64,000 bases of DNA from Micromonospora sp. PLK6-60 (GTDB lineage: Bacteria; Actinomycetota; Actinomycetes; Mycobacteriales; Micromonosporaceae), in assembly GCF_019890675.1 (NCBI RefSeq), contig NZ_JAIOAA010000019.1:37415-101414 (forward strand), read 5' to 3'. The notes under the pieces are model-generated. The model saw only the letters and a list, made by a program, of their open reading frames with translations. It ran no database searches and was not told the origin of the DNA. Made by a program: the position numbers and the translations under genes. Below, one piece after another: positions 24,877 through 36,747 of this stretch; position 1 is the first letter of the stretch, and each line of letters starts with the position of its first letter.

Positions 24877-25371
24877 CTAACCGAGCAAGCCTACCAGCTC
24901 GTCCACCACCCGACCGGTCAGGTCGTGGGTCAGCGTGTGTTCCGCCGCGTCGGTGACGGCCGGGTCGGCCCGGTGCCCGGGCGGGACGAGCAGGACCAGG
25001 CGTACGCCCGGCAGGCCCGCGCGGACCGCGAGCGCCCCGGGCAGGTCGAGCGGGAGCAGCACCGGCGTGCCGGCGGCCAGCCGGGCCCGCAACGGTTCGC
25101 GGGGAACCCCGCGGCGGTACGCCCCGAACCGGGTCCACTCCAGCAGCTGCTCGGTGGCGATCATCCGGTCGAAGTCGGCCGGGGCGAGGAAGCACCGGTC
25201 GACGCCGTCCACCTCGCCGGGGTGGGGCGGCCGGGTGGTGGCCGGCACCGGCACCCACACGGCGGAAAGACGCGCCCGGACCAGTCCCACCACACCGTCC
25301 CGACCCGCACCTGACGGTCCGGTCAGGACGGTGAGCCGAGCCGCCGGGCGCGCCTCACCATCCGTGCTCAC
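24877..25371 (-). CDS. Degenerate guanylate kinase-like protein
   Basis: 164 residues at the position normally held by gmk (mihF-gmk-rpoZ). Residual similarity is clear: LTVLTGPSGAG, ATTRPPHPGEVDGVD, QLLEWTRFGAYRRGVPRE and VRLVLLVPP follow Gmk order. The P-loop reads GPSGAGRDG with Arg24 where GMP kinases have the catalytic lysine. The usual HYFF and ExxGNxYG GMP-contact residues are replaced (RCFL, RFGAYRRG). The lid, with its RGR-type arginines, is missing (PPGHRADPAVTDAAEHTL). Gmk is usually near 190-200 residues. It is therefore probably not a normal GMP kinase; it may be a pseudoenzyme, with the true gmk elsewhere. Frame and length are intact, so it does not look like a fresh pseudogene. 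Confidence 0.75.
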   Translation of the reverse strand: MSTDGEARPAARLTVLTGPSGAGRDGVVGLVRARLSAVWVPVPATTRPPHPGEVDGVDRCFLAPADFDRMIATEQLLEWTRFGAYRRGVPREPLRARLAAGTPVLLPLDLPGALAVRAGLPGVRLVLLVPPGHRADPAVTDAAEHTLTHDLTGRVVDELVGLLG

Positions 25372-25397
25372 TGCTTGTTTCTACACGCCGCCGTGGT

Positions 25398-25715
25398 TCA
25401 GTTGGCGGCGAACTCGCCAAGCAGCGCCTTGCGCTGCTGCTCACCCAGGCCACGCAGCCGGCGGCTGTCAGCGATCTTCAGCTTCTCCATGATCTGGGTG
25501 GCGCGGATCTTGCCGATGCCCGGCATCGCCTGCAGGACGGCCGACACCTTGAGCTTGCCCACGACGTCGTCGGACTCGGCACGGTCCAGGACGGCGGCGA
25601 GGGTGATCTTGCCCTGCTTGAGCTCCTCCTTCAGCTCAGCACGGGCCTTGCGGATCTCCGCGGCCTTCTCCAGCGCGGCAGCGCGCTGCTCGGGGGTCAG
25701 TGACGGGAGCGGCAC
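25398..25715 (-). CDS. mihF: Integration host factor, actinobacterial type (mIHF)
   Basis: 105-residue nucleoid protein that bends DNA and is important in actinobacterial chromosome structure and phage integration. It has an N-terminal helix (TPEQRAAALEKAAEIRKARA) and the helix-two-turn-helix DNA-binding region LQAMPGIGKIRATQIMEKLK. It is unrelated to E. coli IHF. It has its own promoter and a 5' hairpin upstream, and lies in the conserved pyrF-mihF-gmk-rpoZ order. Confidence 0.95.
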   Translation of the reverse strand: MPLPSLTPEQRAAALEKAAEIRKARAELKEELKQGKITLAAVLDRAESDDVVGKLKVSAVLQAMPGIGKIRATQIMEKLKIADSRRLRGLGEQQRKALLGEFAAN

Positions 25716-25780
25716 CAGTTCTCCTCAGGTCCCTATCGCGACGGGCCGGACGCGCCGTCGCACTGTGAAACGTGGTGTCG

Positions 25781-25847
25781 CTGGCAACCAAAGGGGTCCT
25801 TGGTTCCCAGCGCGGGGAAAACTAGCGGTCATCGGCGCTTTCGGCAA
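25781..25847 (-). promoter_or_regulatory. mihF promoter with hairpin at the 5' end of the transcript
   Basis: TTGCCG (25847-25842) and TAGTTT (25824-25819) are 17 bp apart, a good vegetative promoter reading into mihF. The predicted start is near 25812. An inverted repeat, CTGGGAACCAA / TTGGTTGCCAG (25810-25781, one mismatch, eight-base spacer), would fold at the very 5' end of the mRNA. It could stabilise the RNA, bind a regulator, or act as the pyrF terminator. Confidence 0.55.
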
Positions 25848-25889
25848 CGTGGGCACGCCATGATCAACAGAAAGTGACCGAGCCGTCAG

Positions 25890-26729
25890 TCAGTCAGGAG
25901 GGGTCAGGGCGGCCCGGCACTCGGCCAGCACCCGGTCCGCGGCGGCCCGCAGGGCCCCGGTCTCGGGCCCCGCGTTCAGCACCTCGCGGGAGTACGACGG
26001 CAGCACCCACGGCAGGGCGGAGCCGAACACCGTCCGCAGGTCCGCCGCGGTCGCGCCCTGGACGCCGAGGCCCGGGGCCAACAGCGGACCACCCACGGCG
26101 GAGAGGTCGTGACCCGTGTCGCCGATCGTGGCCCCGACCACCGCACCGATGCTGCCGAGCGGCTCGGCACCCCGGTTGAGCTGGGAAATCTCGTCGATGA
26201 CGGCCTGCGCGACGGTGCGCCCGTCGGCCCGGCGGGCGTGCTGGACGGCCGCGCCCTCGGGATTGGAGGTGAGCGCGAGGACGAAGACGCCGCCGCCGTG
26301 CGCGGCCGCGAGTTCGAACATCGGCGCCAGCGAGCCGACGCCGAGGTAAGGAGTGGCGGTCACCGCGTCGACGTACAGCGGGCTGGCCGGGTCGAGATAC
26401 GCGGCGGCGTACGCGGCCACCGTGGAGCCGATGTCGCCGCGCTTGACGTCGAGCAGAACGAGCGAACCGGCATCGCGTAACTGTCGGATAGTTGACTCAA
26501 GAATTTCCACGCCTCGGGCGCCGAACCGCTCGAAAAAGGCCGACTGGGGCTTGACGACCGCGATCCGGTCACCGAGTGCATCCACGACTATCCGGCTGAA
26601 CCGCGCCAGTCCCCGGGGGTCGTCGGTCAGCCCCCAGCGGGCGAGCAACGCCGGATGCGGGTCGATGCCGACGCAGAGCGGCCCCCGCTCGGCGACCGCC
26701 CGGTGCAACCGGCTTCCGAAACTCTCCAT
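25890..26729 (-). CDS. pyrF: Orotidine 5'-phosphate decarboxylase
   Basis: Last step of UMP synthesis. 279 residues, the longer type-2 PyrF family. LCVGIDPHPALLARWGL, the catalytic LLDVKRGDIGST and VDAVTATPYLG are diagnostic. It lies 78 bp after bioA. Its separation from pyrD by bioA and repeat DNA suggests an additional promoter, but I cannot identify one with confidence. Confidence 0.96.
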   Translation of the reverse strand: MESFGSRLHRAVAERGPLCVGIDPHPALLARWGLTDDPRGLARFSRIVVDALGDRIAVVKPQSAFFERFGARGVEILESTIRQLRDAGSLVLLDVKRGDIGSTVAAYAAAYLDPASPLYVDAVTATPYLGVGSLAPMFELAAAHGGGVFVLALTSNPEGAAVQHARRADGRTVAQAVIDEISQLNRGAEPLGSIGAVVGATIGDTGHDLSAVGGPLLAPGLGVQGATAADLRTVFGSALPWVLPSYSREVLNAGPETGALRAAADRVLAECRAALTPPD

Positions 26730-26807
26730 GGCGTCCCCTCTCCTCGTCCTTTTCGGTCACCGGCCCGCCGCGCCGACGGTGTCCGCGCCCGCTCGGCTCG
26801 GTCGCGC

Positions 26808-28082
26808 TCAGCCCGCCGCGACGGCGGCCGCCATCCCGGCCGCGATCCGGGCCACGTCGGCGTCGTCGGTCAGGTACGGCGGCATGGCGTACACCAGGTC
26901 GCGGAACGGCCGCAGCCAGACCCCCGCGGCGACCGCGGCGGCGGTCGCCGCCGGCAGGTCCACCTCGTGGTCGAGCTGCACCACGCCGATCGCGCCGAGC
27001 ACCCGCACGTCGGCCACGCCGGGCGCGCCGCGCAGCGGCGCCAGCCCGGCCCGCAGGCCGGCACCCACCCGGGCCACGTCCGCCGCCCAGTCGCCGCCGG
27101 TCAGCAGCTCCAGCGAGGCGTTGGCGACCGCGCAGGCGAGCGGGTTGCCCATGAAGGTCGGGCCGTGCGCCAGCACCCCGCCGGCGGAGATGCCCCGGGC
27201 GATCTCCGGGGTGCAGAGCGCCGCGGCCAGGGTCAGGTAGCCGCCGGTGAGCGCCTTGCCGACACAGAGCACGTCCGGGCTGACCCCGGCGTGCTCGGCG
27301 GCGAACATCCGCCCGGTCCGGCCGAAACCGGTGGCGATCTCGTCGAACACCAGCAGGATGCCGTGCCGCCGGGTCACCTCGCGCAGCACCCGCAGGTAGT
27401 GCGGATGGTGGAAGCGCATCCCGCCGGCCCCCTGCACCACCGGCTCGACGATCACCGCGGCCAGCTCGTCCGCGTGCCGTTCCACCGCGTCGGTCAGCGC
27501 CGCGACGTACGCGGGGTCCGGCTCGTCGTCGAACCCGCCGGGCGGGACCGGGGCGAACACCTGCCGGGGCAGCAGGTCGCCCCAGAGGTGGTGCATGCCG
27601 CCCTCCGGGTCGCAGACGCTCATCGGGTGGAAGGTGTCCCCGTGGTAGCCGCCCCGCCAGGTGCCCAGGCGGCGCCGCTCGGGGTGGCCGATGGCCCGCT
27701 GGTACTGCAGGCACATCTTCACCGCCACCTCGACGCTCACCGAGCCGGAGTCGGCCAGGAAGACGTGTTCGAGGCCGTCGGGGGCCAGCTCGACCAGGGT
27801 GCGGGCCAGCCGCACCGCCGGCTCGTGGGTGAGCCCGCCGAACATCACGTGGCTCATCCGGCCGAGCTGGTCGGTGACCGCCGCGTCCAGGACCGGGTGG
27901 CGGTAGCCGTGGATCGCCGCCCACCAGGACGACATCCCGTCCACCAGCTCCCGGCCGTCGGCCAGCCGCAGCCGCACGCCCTGGGCGCTGTCCACCACGT
28001 ACGGCGGGCTGGCCGGCGGCACCGCCGCGTACGGATGCCAGACGTGCCGGCGGTCGGCGGCGAGGATCTCCTCGGGCGTCAC
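26808..28082 (-). CDS. bioA: Adenosylmethionine-8-amino-7-oxononanoate aminotransferase
   Basis: PLP enzyme that converts 7-keto-8-aminopelargonate to 7,8-diaminopelargonate in biotin synthesis, with SAM as amino donor. 424 residues. RRHVWHPYAAVPPASPPYVV, LVFDEIATGFGRTG and CVGKALTGGYLTLA with the PLP lysine match BioA. The GTG at 28082 follows AAGGAG by six bases. No other bio gene is in the window; the placement within the pyrimidine genes is unusual. Confidence 0.92.
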   Translation of the reverse strand: MTPEEILAADRRHVWHPYAAVPPASPPYVVDSAQGVRLRLADGRELVDGMSSWWAAIHGYRHPVLDAAVTDQLGRMSHVMFGGLTHEPAVRLARTLVELAPDGLEHVFLADSGSVSVEVAVKMCLQYQRAIGHPERRRLGTWRGGYHGDTFHPMSVCDPEGGMHHLWGDLLPRQVFAPVPPGGFDDEPDPAYVAALTDAVERHADELAAVIVEPVVQGAGGMRFHHPHYLRVLREVTRRHGILLVFDEIATGFGRTGRMFAAEHAGVSPDVLCVGKALTGGYLTLAAALCTPEIARGISAGGVLAHGPTFMGNPLACAVANASLELLTGGDWAADVARVGAGLRAGLAPLRGAPGVADVRVLGAIGVVQLDHEVDLPAATAAAVAAGVWLRPFRDLVYAMPPYLTDDADVARIAAGMAAAVAAG

Positions 28083-28142
28083 GGTGTTCTCCTTCGGTTC
28101 CGCGCGCGCGGGCCGCGCCCGCGCCGGCCCGGCGGTCCCTCC

Positions 28143-28233
28143 GCAGCCTTTGCTCTGCTGCGGCGGAGGCAACACCCGGCGTCCGGATACCGGACGTCCC
28201 GTGTTGCGCCGGGGGCAGCAGAGCAAAGGCTGC
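28143..28233. repeat. 91-bp palindromic element, copy 1 (TTTGCTCTGC family)
   Basis: Perfect 19-bp inverted ends, GCAGCCTTTGCTCTGCTGC (28143-28161) and its complement (28215-28233), enclose a second inverted pair GGCAACAC / GTGTTGC and a central GTCCGGATACCGGAC. The whole element can fold into one long hairpin. A related element lies at 38705-38838. It sits in the 310-bp gap between pyrD and bioA; no gene is present there. It could be a MITE-like element and may also terminate transcription after pyrD. Confidence 0.85.
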
Positions 28234-28252
28234 GCCGAGGGTGTTCGGCCCG

Positions 28253-28417
28253 GCGCACGGTCACCGATGACCGGCCGCCCGCCCGGCGCGCGGTCACCGG
28301 AGGCCGGCCGTCCACCTGGCGCGCGGTCACCGGAGGCCGGCCGCCGACCCGACGCGCGGTCACCGATGACCGGCCGCCCGCCCGCCGCGCGGTCACCGGA
28401 GGTCGGCCCCCGCCGAC
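28253..28417. repeat. 33-bp tandem repeat, five copies, over the pyrD stop
   Basis: Five 33-bp units (starting 28253, 28286, 28319, 28352, 28385) share CGCGGTCACCGGAGGCCGGCC with minor changes (GATGACC in two). The last unit contains the pyrD stop codon (TCA on the plus strand, 28393-28395), and each unit carries the same GGTCAC string. The array therefore looks like repeated copying of the 3' end of pyrD. Confidence 0.88.
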
Positions 28418-29447
28418 CGGTCGCCGGCCCGCGCCGTCGCCGTGCCGGCCGCCCGCACCGCCGCGCGGACCAGGGCCGGGCCGCGGTAGATGAAGCCGGT
28501 GTAGAGCTGGACCAGGCTGGCCCCGGCGTCGAACATGCGGGCCGCGTCGTCCGGGTCGAGGATGCCGCCGACACCGATCACGGGCAGCCGGCCGGCCGTC
28601 TCCCGGTGCACGAAGGCCACCACGTCCCGGGCCCGGCCGGTGAGCGGCCGGCCCGACAGCCCGCCGGTCTCCGCGCCACGCTCCCGGTCGGTCGGGGCCA
28701 GCCCGTCGCGGGCCAGCGTGGTGTTGGTGGCGATCACCCCGGCCGCACCCCGGTCCAGGCAGACCTCCAGCAGCTCGGCGATGGCCGGCTCGGTGAGGTC
28801 CGGGGCGAGCTTCACCAGCACCGGCTTCTCCCCCACCAGCGCCGCGAGCAGCGCGTCCAGGTGCGACCGGTCCTGCAGGGTCCGCAGGCCCGGGGTGTTC
28901 GGCGAGGACACGTTGACCGCGAAGTAGTCCCCGTGCCCCCGCAGCGCCCGGTACGACGCCAGGTAGTCCTCGACCGCCTGATCGAGCGGGGTCACCTTGG
29001 ACTTGCCGAGCGAGATGCCCAGCGGCACCCCGAGCGGCCGGGGCAGCGCGGCCAGCCGCGCGGCGAGGGCGTCGGCGCCGGCGTTGTTGAAACCCATCCG
29101 GTTGACCACGGCCTGGCTGTCGGGCAGCCGGAACAGCCGGGGCCGGGGGTTGCCCGGCTGGGCGTGCGCGGTCACCGTGCCCACCTCGACGAAGCCGAAC
29201 CCGAGCGCCGGCCAGGCCGGCAGCGCCACGCCGTTCTTGTCCATCCCGGCCGCCAGCCCCACCGGGTTGGGGAAGTCCACCCCGAACACGGTGCGCGGCG
29301 CGGAGCGCAGGTACCGGCGGCGCAGCGCGGCGAGGGCGGCCGGCCGGCGGGACAGCCCCGCCAGCCGCGCCAACGTCCACTCGTGCGCCGTCTCCGCGTC
29401 CCCGCCGCCGATCCGGAACAGCCGCGGCCGGACCACCCGCTCGAAGA

Positions 29448-29451
<4 letters not shown>
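28393..29451 (-). CDS. pyrD: Dihydroorotate dehydrogenase (quinone type, class 2)
   Basis: Oxidises dihydroorotate to orotate at the membrane using quinone. 352 residues. An N-terminal extension (about 1-45) fits the membrane-associated class 2 enzymes. GLAAGMDKNGVALPA, the active-site serine region FAVNVSSPNTPGLR and VGGILDPDDAARMFDAGAS are present. The start overlaps the carB stop. The last residues and stop lie in a 33-bp tandem repeat, so the C-terminal tail (about ARAGDRSAGADLR) is probably variable. Confidence 0.96.
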
Positions 29452-32787
<3,336 letters not shown>

Positions 32788-32795
<8 letters not shown>

Positions 32796-33963
32796 TGGTC
32801 CGCCCCTCGCTGTGGTTCCGGTCGCGGGCGCCAGCGCCCTCGATCAGTTCGGCGAAGCGGTCGAAGAGGTAGTCCGCATCGTGCGGGCCGGCCGCCGCCT
32901 CCGGGTGGTACTGGACGGTGAAGGCGGGCACGTCCAGCGCCCGCAGCCCCTCGACCACGTTGTCATTGAGGCAGACGTGTGACACCCGGACGCCGCCGAA
33001 GTCGGTGTCGATCACCTGGTCGGGCACGGCCGCCCCCACGCCCGGCACGTCCACGGCGAAGCCGTGGTTGTGGCTGGTGACCTCGACCTTGCCGGTGGCC
33101 CGGTCGAGCACCGGCTGGTTGATGCCGCGGTGACCGTAGCCGAGCTTGAAGGTGCCGAAACCGAGCGCCCGGCCGAGGATCTGGCTGCCGAAGCAGATGC
33201 CGAACAGCGGGATCCGCCGGGTCAGCACCTCCCGGGCCAGGGCGACCGGGCCGTCGGCGGTCGCCGGGTCGCCCGGGCCGGGTGAGAAGAAGACCGCGTC
33301 CGCGCCGGTGGCGAGCAGATCCTCGATCGTCGAGCCGGCGGGCAGCACGTGGGTGGTGACGCCGCGGGCGGCGAGCCGGCGCGGCACGTTGCGCTTGATG
33401 CCCAGGTCCAGCGCGGCCACCGTGAACCGGTGCTCGCCCTCCGCCTCGACCACGTACGGCTTGCCGGTGCTCACCTCGGCGGAGAGGTCCGCGCCGGTCA
33501 TCTGCGGCGACCGGCGGACCCGCTCCAGCAGGGCCGCCGGGTCGTCGTCGACGCTGGAGACGCCGACCCGCATCGCGCCCCGCTCGCGCAGGTGGCGGGT
33601 GAGCGCGCGGGTGTCGACGCCGCTGATGCCGACCACGCCCTCGGCGGCGAGCCGGTCCTCCAGGCCGCCGGTGGCCCGCCAGTTGGAGCCGATCCGGGCC
33701 GGGTCGCGGACCACGTACCCGGCCACCCAGATCCGGTCGGACTCGTCGTCCTCGCCGTTGACGCCGGTGTTGCCGATGTGCGGGGCGGTCTGCACCACCA
33801 CCTGCCGGTGGTACGACGGGTCGGTCAGCGTCTCCTGGTAGCCGGTCATGCCGGTGTTGAAGACCGCCTCGCCGAACGTCTCACCGACGCTGCCGTACGC
33901 CTCGCCGTGGAAGGTGCGCCCGTCCTCCAGGACGAGGATCGCGCTCCTGCGCCTACTGCTCAC
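32788..33963 (-). CDS. carA: Carbamoyl-phosphate synthase small (glutaminase) subunit
   Basis: 391 residues. The C-terminal class I amidotransferase domain supplies ammonia to CarB; its nucleophile is the cysteine in LFGICFGSQILGRA, with HNHGFAVDVPG and VQYHPEAAAGPHD completing the triad region. The N-terminal domain includes AILVLEDGRTFHGEAYGS. The GTG at 33963 overlaps the pyrC stop (GTGA). It is part of the pyrR-pyrB-pyrC-carA-carB-pyrD operon. Confidence 0.97.
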
Positions 33964-35237
33964 TTGACAGCCTTTCCGTCCAGGACCGTCGGCTCGCCGC
34001 GCAGGAAGGTCGCCACGATGCGACCCGGCAGCGTCATGCGGGCGTACGGGGTGTTGCGACTGCGACTGGCCAGCTCCGCCGGCTCGATCACCCGGCGGGC
34101 CGCCGGGTCGACCACTGTCAGGTTCGCCGGGACGCCGGGGGCCGGGTCGAGGCCGTGGGAGTCGAGGCCGGCGATCCGGGCCGGGGTGCGCGACATCCGC
34201 TCGGCGATCAGGTCCCACTGCGGGCCGAGCACGTCCAGCGCGATGGACAGCGCCGTCTCCAGGCCAAGCATGCCCGGCCGGGCGTACGCCCACTCGCACT
34301 CCTTGTCCTCCACCGCGTGCGGGGCGTGGTCGGTGGCGACGATGTCGATCACGCCCTCGACCAGCGCGGCCCGCAGCGCGGCGATGTCGGCGGCGGTGCG
34401 CAGCGGCGGGTTGACCTTGAAGACCGGGTCGTAGCTCGTCGCCCGCTCGTCGGTCAGCAGCAGGTGGTGCGGGGTCACCTCGGCGGTCACCCGCACCCCG
34501 CGCGCCTTGGCGTGCCGCAGCACCTCGACGCTGCCCGCGGTGGAGACGTGGCAGATGTGCAGCCGGCTGCCCACGTGCTCGGCGAGCAGCACGTCCCGGG
34601 CGATGATCGCCTCCTCGGCGACCGCCGGCCAGCCGGTCAGCCCGAGCCGGGTGGAGACCTCGCCCTCGTGCATCTGCGCGCCCTCGGTGAGCCGGGGCTC
34701 CTCGGCGTGCTGGGCGATGATGCCGTCGAACGCCTTGACGTATTCCAACGCCCGGCGCATCAGCTTCGGGTCGGCGACGCAGTGCCCGTCGTCGGAGAAG
34801 ATCCGCACCCGGGCCGCCGAGTCGGCCATCGCCCCCAGCTCGGCCAGCCGTTCGCCGGCCAGCCCGACGGTGACCGCGCCGATCGGCTGCACGTCGACCA
34901 GCGCGGCCTCCCGGCCGAGCCGCCACACCTGCTCGACCACGCCGGCGGTGTCGGCCACCGGGGAGGTGTTGGCCATCGCGCAGACCGCGGTGTAGCCGCC
35001 CAGCGCCGCCGCCCGGGAACCGGACTCGACGGTCTCGGCGTCCTCCCGGCCCGGCTCGCGCAGGTGGGTGTGCAGGTCGACCAGGCCGGGCAGGGCGACC
35101 AGGCCGGTGGCGTCGAGCACGGTGGCGTCCGGCGCGGTCAGGTCCGCGCCGGTCTCGGCGACGACGCCGTCGCGGATCAGCAGGTCGGTCGGTGCGCCGC
35201 CGACGACGCTCACGTTCTTGATCAGGTACGCGCTCAC
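33960..35237 (-). CDS. pyrC: Dihydroorotase
   Basis: Cyclises carbamoyl aspartate to dihydroorotate. 425 residues, amidohydrolase fold. Metal-binding motif VDLHTHLREPGREDAET, HICHVSTAGS and VATDHAPHAVEDKE are intact. It starts at a GTG overlapping the pyrB stop and ends overlapping the carA start. All steps from bicarbonate to orotate are thus encoded here in one transcript. Confidence 0.97.
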   Translation of the reverse strand: MSAYLIKNVSVVGGAPTDLLIRDGVVAETGADLTAPDATVLDATGLVALPGLVDLHTHLREPGREDAETVESGSRAAALGGYTAVCAMANTSPVADTAGVVEQVWRLGREAALVDVQPIGAVTVGLAGERLAELGAMADSAARVRIFSDDGHCVADPKLMRRALEYVKAFDGIIAQHAEEPRLTEGAQMHEGEVSTRLGLTGWPAVAEEAIIARDVLLAEHVGSRLHICHVSTAGSVEVLRHAKARGVRVTAEVTPHHLLLTDERATSYDPVFKVNPPLRTAADIAALRAALVEGVIDIVATDHAPHAVEDKECEWAYARPGMLGLETALSIALDVLGPQWDLIAERMSRTPARIAGLDSHGLDPAPGVPANLTVVDPAARRVIEPAELASRSRNTPYARMTLPGRIVATFLRGEPTVLDGKAVK

Positions 35238-36160
35238 CGGTTGTTCCCTCCGAGCAGCAGGTAGAGGACGGCCATCCGCACGGAGACCCCGTTGGCGACC
35301 TGTTCGACGATGGTGGAGCGGGGCGAGTCGGCCACCTCGGGGGTGATCTCCATGCCCCGGTTCATCGGGCCGGGGTGCATGACGATCGCGTGCTCCGGCA
35401 GCCGGCGCAGGCGCGGGCCGTCCAGTCCGTAGCGGCGGGCGTACTCCCGGGCGGAGGGGAAGTAGGAGTCGTTCATCCGCTCCCGCTGCACCCGCAGCAT
35501 CATCACCACGTCCACACCGGGAAGAACGGCGTCGAGGTCGTAGGAGACGTCGGCGCCCGGCGCGAGCGCCGCGCTGATGTCGACCGGGATGAGGGTCGGC
35601 GGGCCGACCAGGGTGACCTTGGCCCCGAGGGTGGACAGCAGCAGCACGTTGGAGCGGGCCACCCGGGAGTGCAGCACGTCGCCGACGATCGCCACGTGCA
35701 GGCCGGCGAGCCGGCCCAGCCGGGACCGCATCGTGTACGCGTCGAGCAGCGCCTGGGTGGGGTGCTCGTGGGTGCCGTCGCCGGCGTTGACCACCGACCC
35801 GTCCACCCAGTCGGCCAGCCGGTGCGGGGCGCCGGAGGCGGGGTGCCGGACGACCACCGCGTCGGCGCCCATCGCCTGGAGGGTGAGCGCGGTGTCCTTG
35901 AGGCTCTCGCCCTTGGCCACGCTGGAGCCCTTGGCCGAAAAGTTGATCACGTCGGCGCTGAGCCGCTTGGCGGCCGCCTCGAAGGAGATCCGGGTCCGGG
36001 TGGAGTCCTCGTAGAAGAGGTTCACCACGGTCCGGCCGCGCAGCGCGGGCAGCTTCTTGACCTCGCGGCCGGCGACGGTGGCCATCTCGGCGGCGGTGTC
36101 CAGGATCTGGGTGGCGGTGGCGGCGTCCAGGTCCGCGCCGGAGAGCAGGTGCCTGATCAT
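35234..36160 (-). CDS. pyrB: Aspartate carbamoyltransferase catalytic chain
   Basis: Joins carbamoyl phosphate and aspartate. 308 residues. Carbamoyl-phosphate motif FYEDSTRTRISFE, GDGTHEHPTQALLD and VMHPGPMNRGMEI are present. No pyrI regulatory chain is seen, as usual when PyrR controls the operon. The ATG overlaps the pyrR stop. Confidence 0.98.
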   Translation of the reverse strand: MIRHLLSGADLDAATATQILDTAAEMATVAGREVKKLPALRGRTVVNLFYEDSTRTRISFEAAAKRLSADVINFSAKGSSVAKGESLKDTALTLQAMGADAVVVRHPASGAPHRLADWVDGSVVNAGDGTHEHPTQALLDAYTMRSRLGRLAGLHVAIVGDVLHSRVARSNVLLLSTLGAKVTLVGPPTLIPVDISAALAPGADVSYDLDAVLPGVDVVMMLRVQRERMNDSYFPSAREYARRYGLDGPRLRRLPEHAIVMHPGPMNRGMEITPEVADSPRSTIVEQVANGVSVRMAVLYLLLGGNNR

Positions 36161-36741
36161 GCGGGAACTCCCCCCACCAGCTTGACCTCGTCGGCGCCGT
36201 CGGTCTCGGCGAGGGTGACCTTGACGTTCTCGGCGAGCGAGGTGGGGATGTTCTTGCCGACGTAGTCGGCGCGGATCGGCAGCTGCCGGTGACCACGGTC
36301 GACCAGGACGGCGAGCTGCACGGAGGCCGGGCGACCGATGTCGTTGAGCGCGTCGAGGGCGGCCCGCACGGTACGGCCGGAGAAGAGCACGTCGTCGACC
36401 AGGACGACCCGCTTGCCGTCGATCCCGCCGGGCGGCAGCTCGGTCGGGCCGATCGCCCGGGTGGCGTGCCGACGCAGGTCGTCGCGGTAGAGGGTGATGT
36501 CGAGCACACCGACCGGGACGTCGACGTCCTCGAAGGTGCTGATCCGGGCGGCGAGCCGCCGGGCCAGTGGCGCTCCGCGGGTGGGGATGCCGAGCAGCAC
36601 GGTGTCGGCGGCGCCCTGGGTCTTCTCCAGGATCTGGTGGGCGATGCGGTCGACCACCCGCGACACGTCGGCGGCGGCGAGGATCACCTTTACCGTGGGT
36701 TGTCGCGGTGGCGACGGGTGGGCAGCCGGTGGGCAGGCCAC
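36157..36741 (-). CDS. pyrR: Pyrimidine operon regulator / uracil phosphoribosyltransferase
   Basis: 194 residues. PRPP-binding motif RVVLVDDVLFSGRTVRAAL, VGVLDITLYRDDLRRH and VDRGHRQLPIRADYVGKN match PyrR, an RNA-binding repressor that senses UMP. The start is the GTG at 36741: AAGGAGG sits six bases upstream. A GTG 24 bases further upstream falls within the RNA hairpin described next and is less likely. The first approximately 17 residues are Pro-rich and not conserved. It is the first gene of the pyr operon and is divergent from bldD. Confidence 0.95.
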   Translation of the reverse strand: MACPPAAHPSPPRQPTVKVILAAADVSRVVDRIAHQILEKTQGAADTVLLGIPTRGAPLARRLAARISTFEDVDVPVGVLDITLYRDDLRRHATRAIGPTELPPGGIDGKRVVLVDDVLFSGRTVRAALDALNDIGRPASVQLAVLVDRGHRQLPIRADYVGKNIPTSLAENVKVTLAETDGADEVKLVGGVPA

Positions 36742-36747
36742 GGCGGA

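Noticed and set aside
24877..25371. Calling the guanylate kinase-like gene a pseudogene
   Set aside because: The frame has no stop or frameshift and keeps typical codon bias; loss of active residues is not by itself decay.
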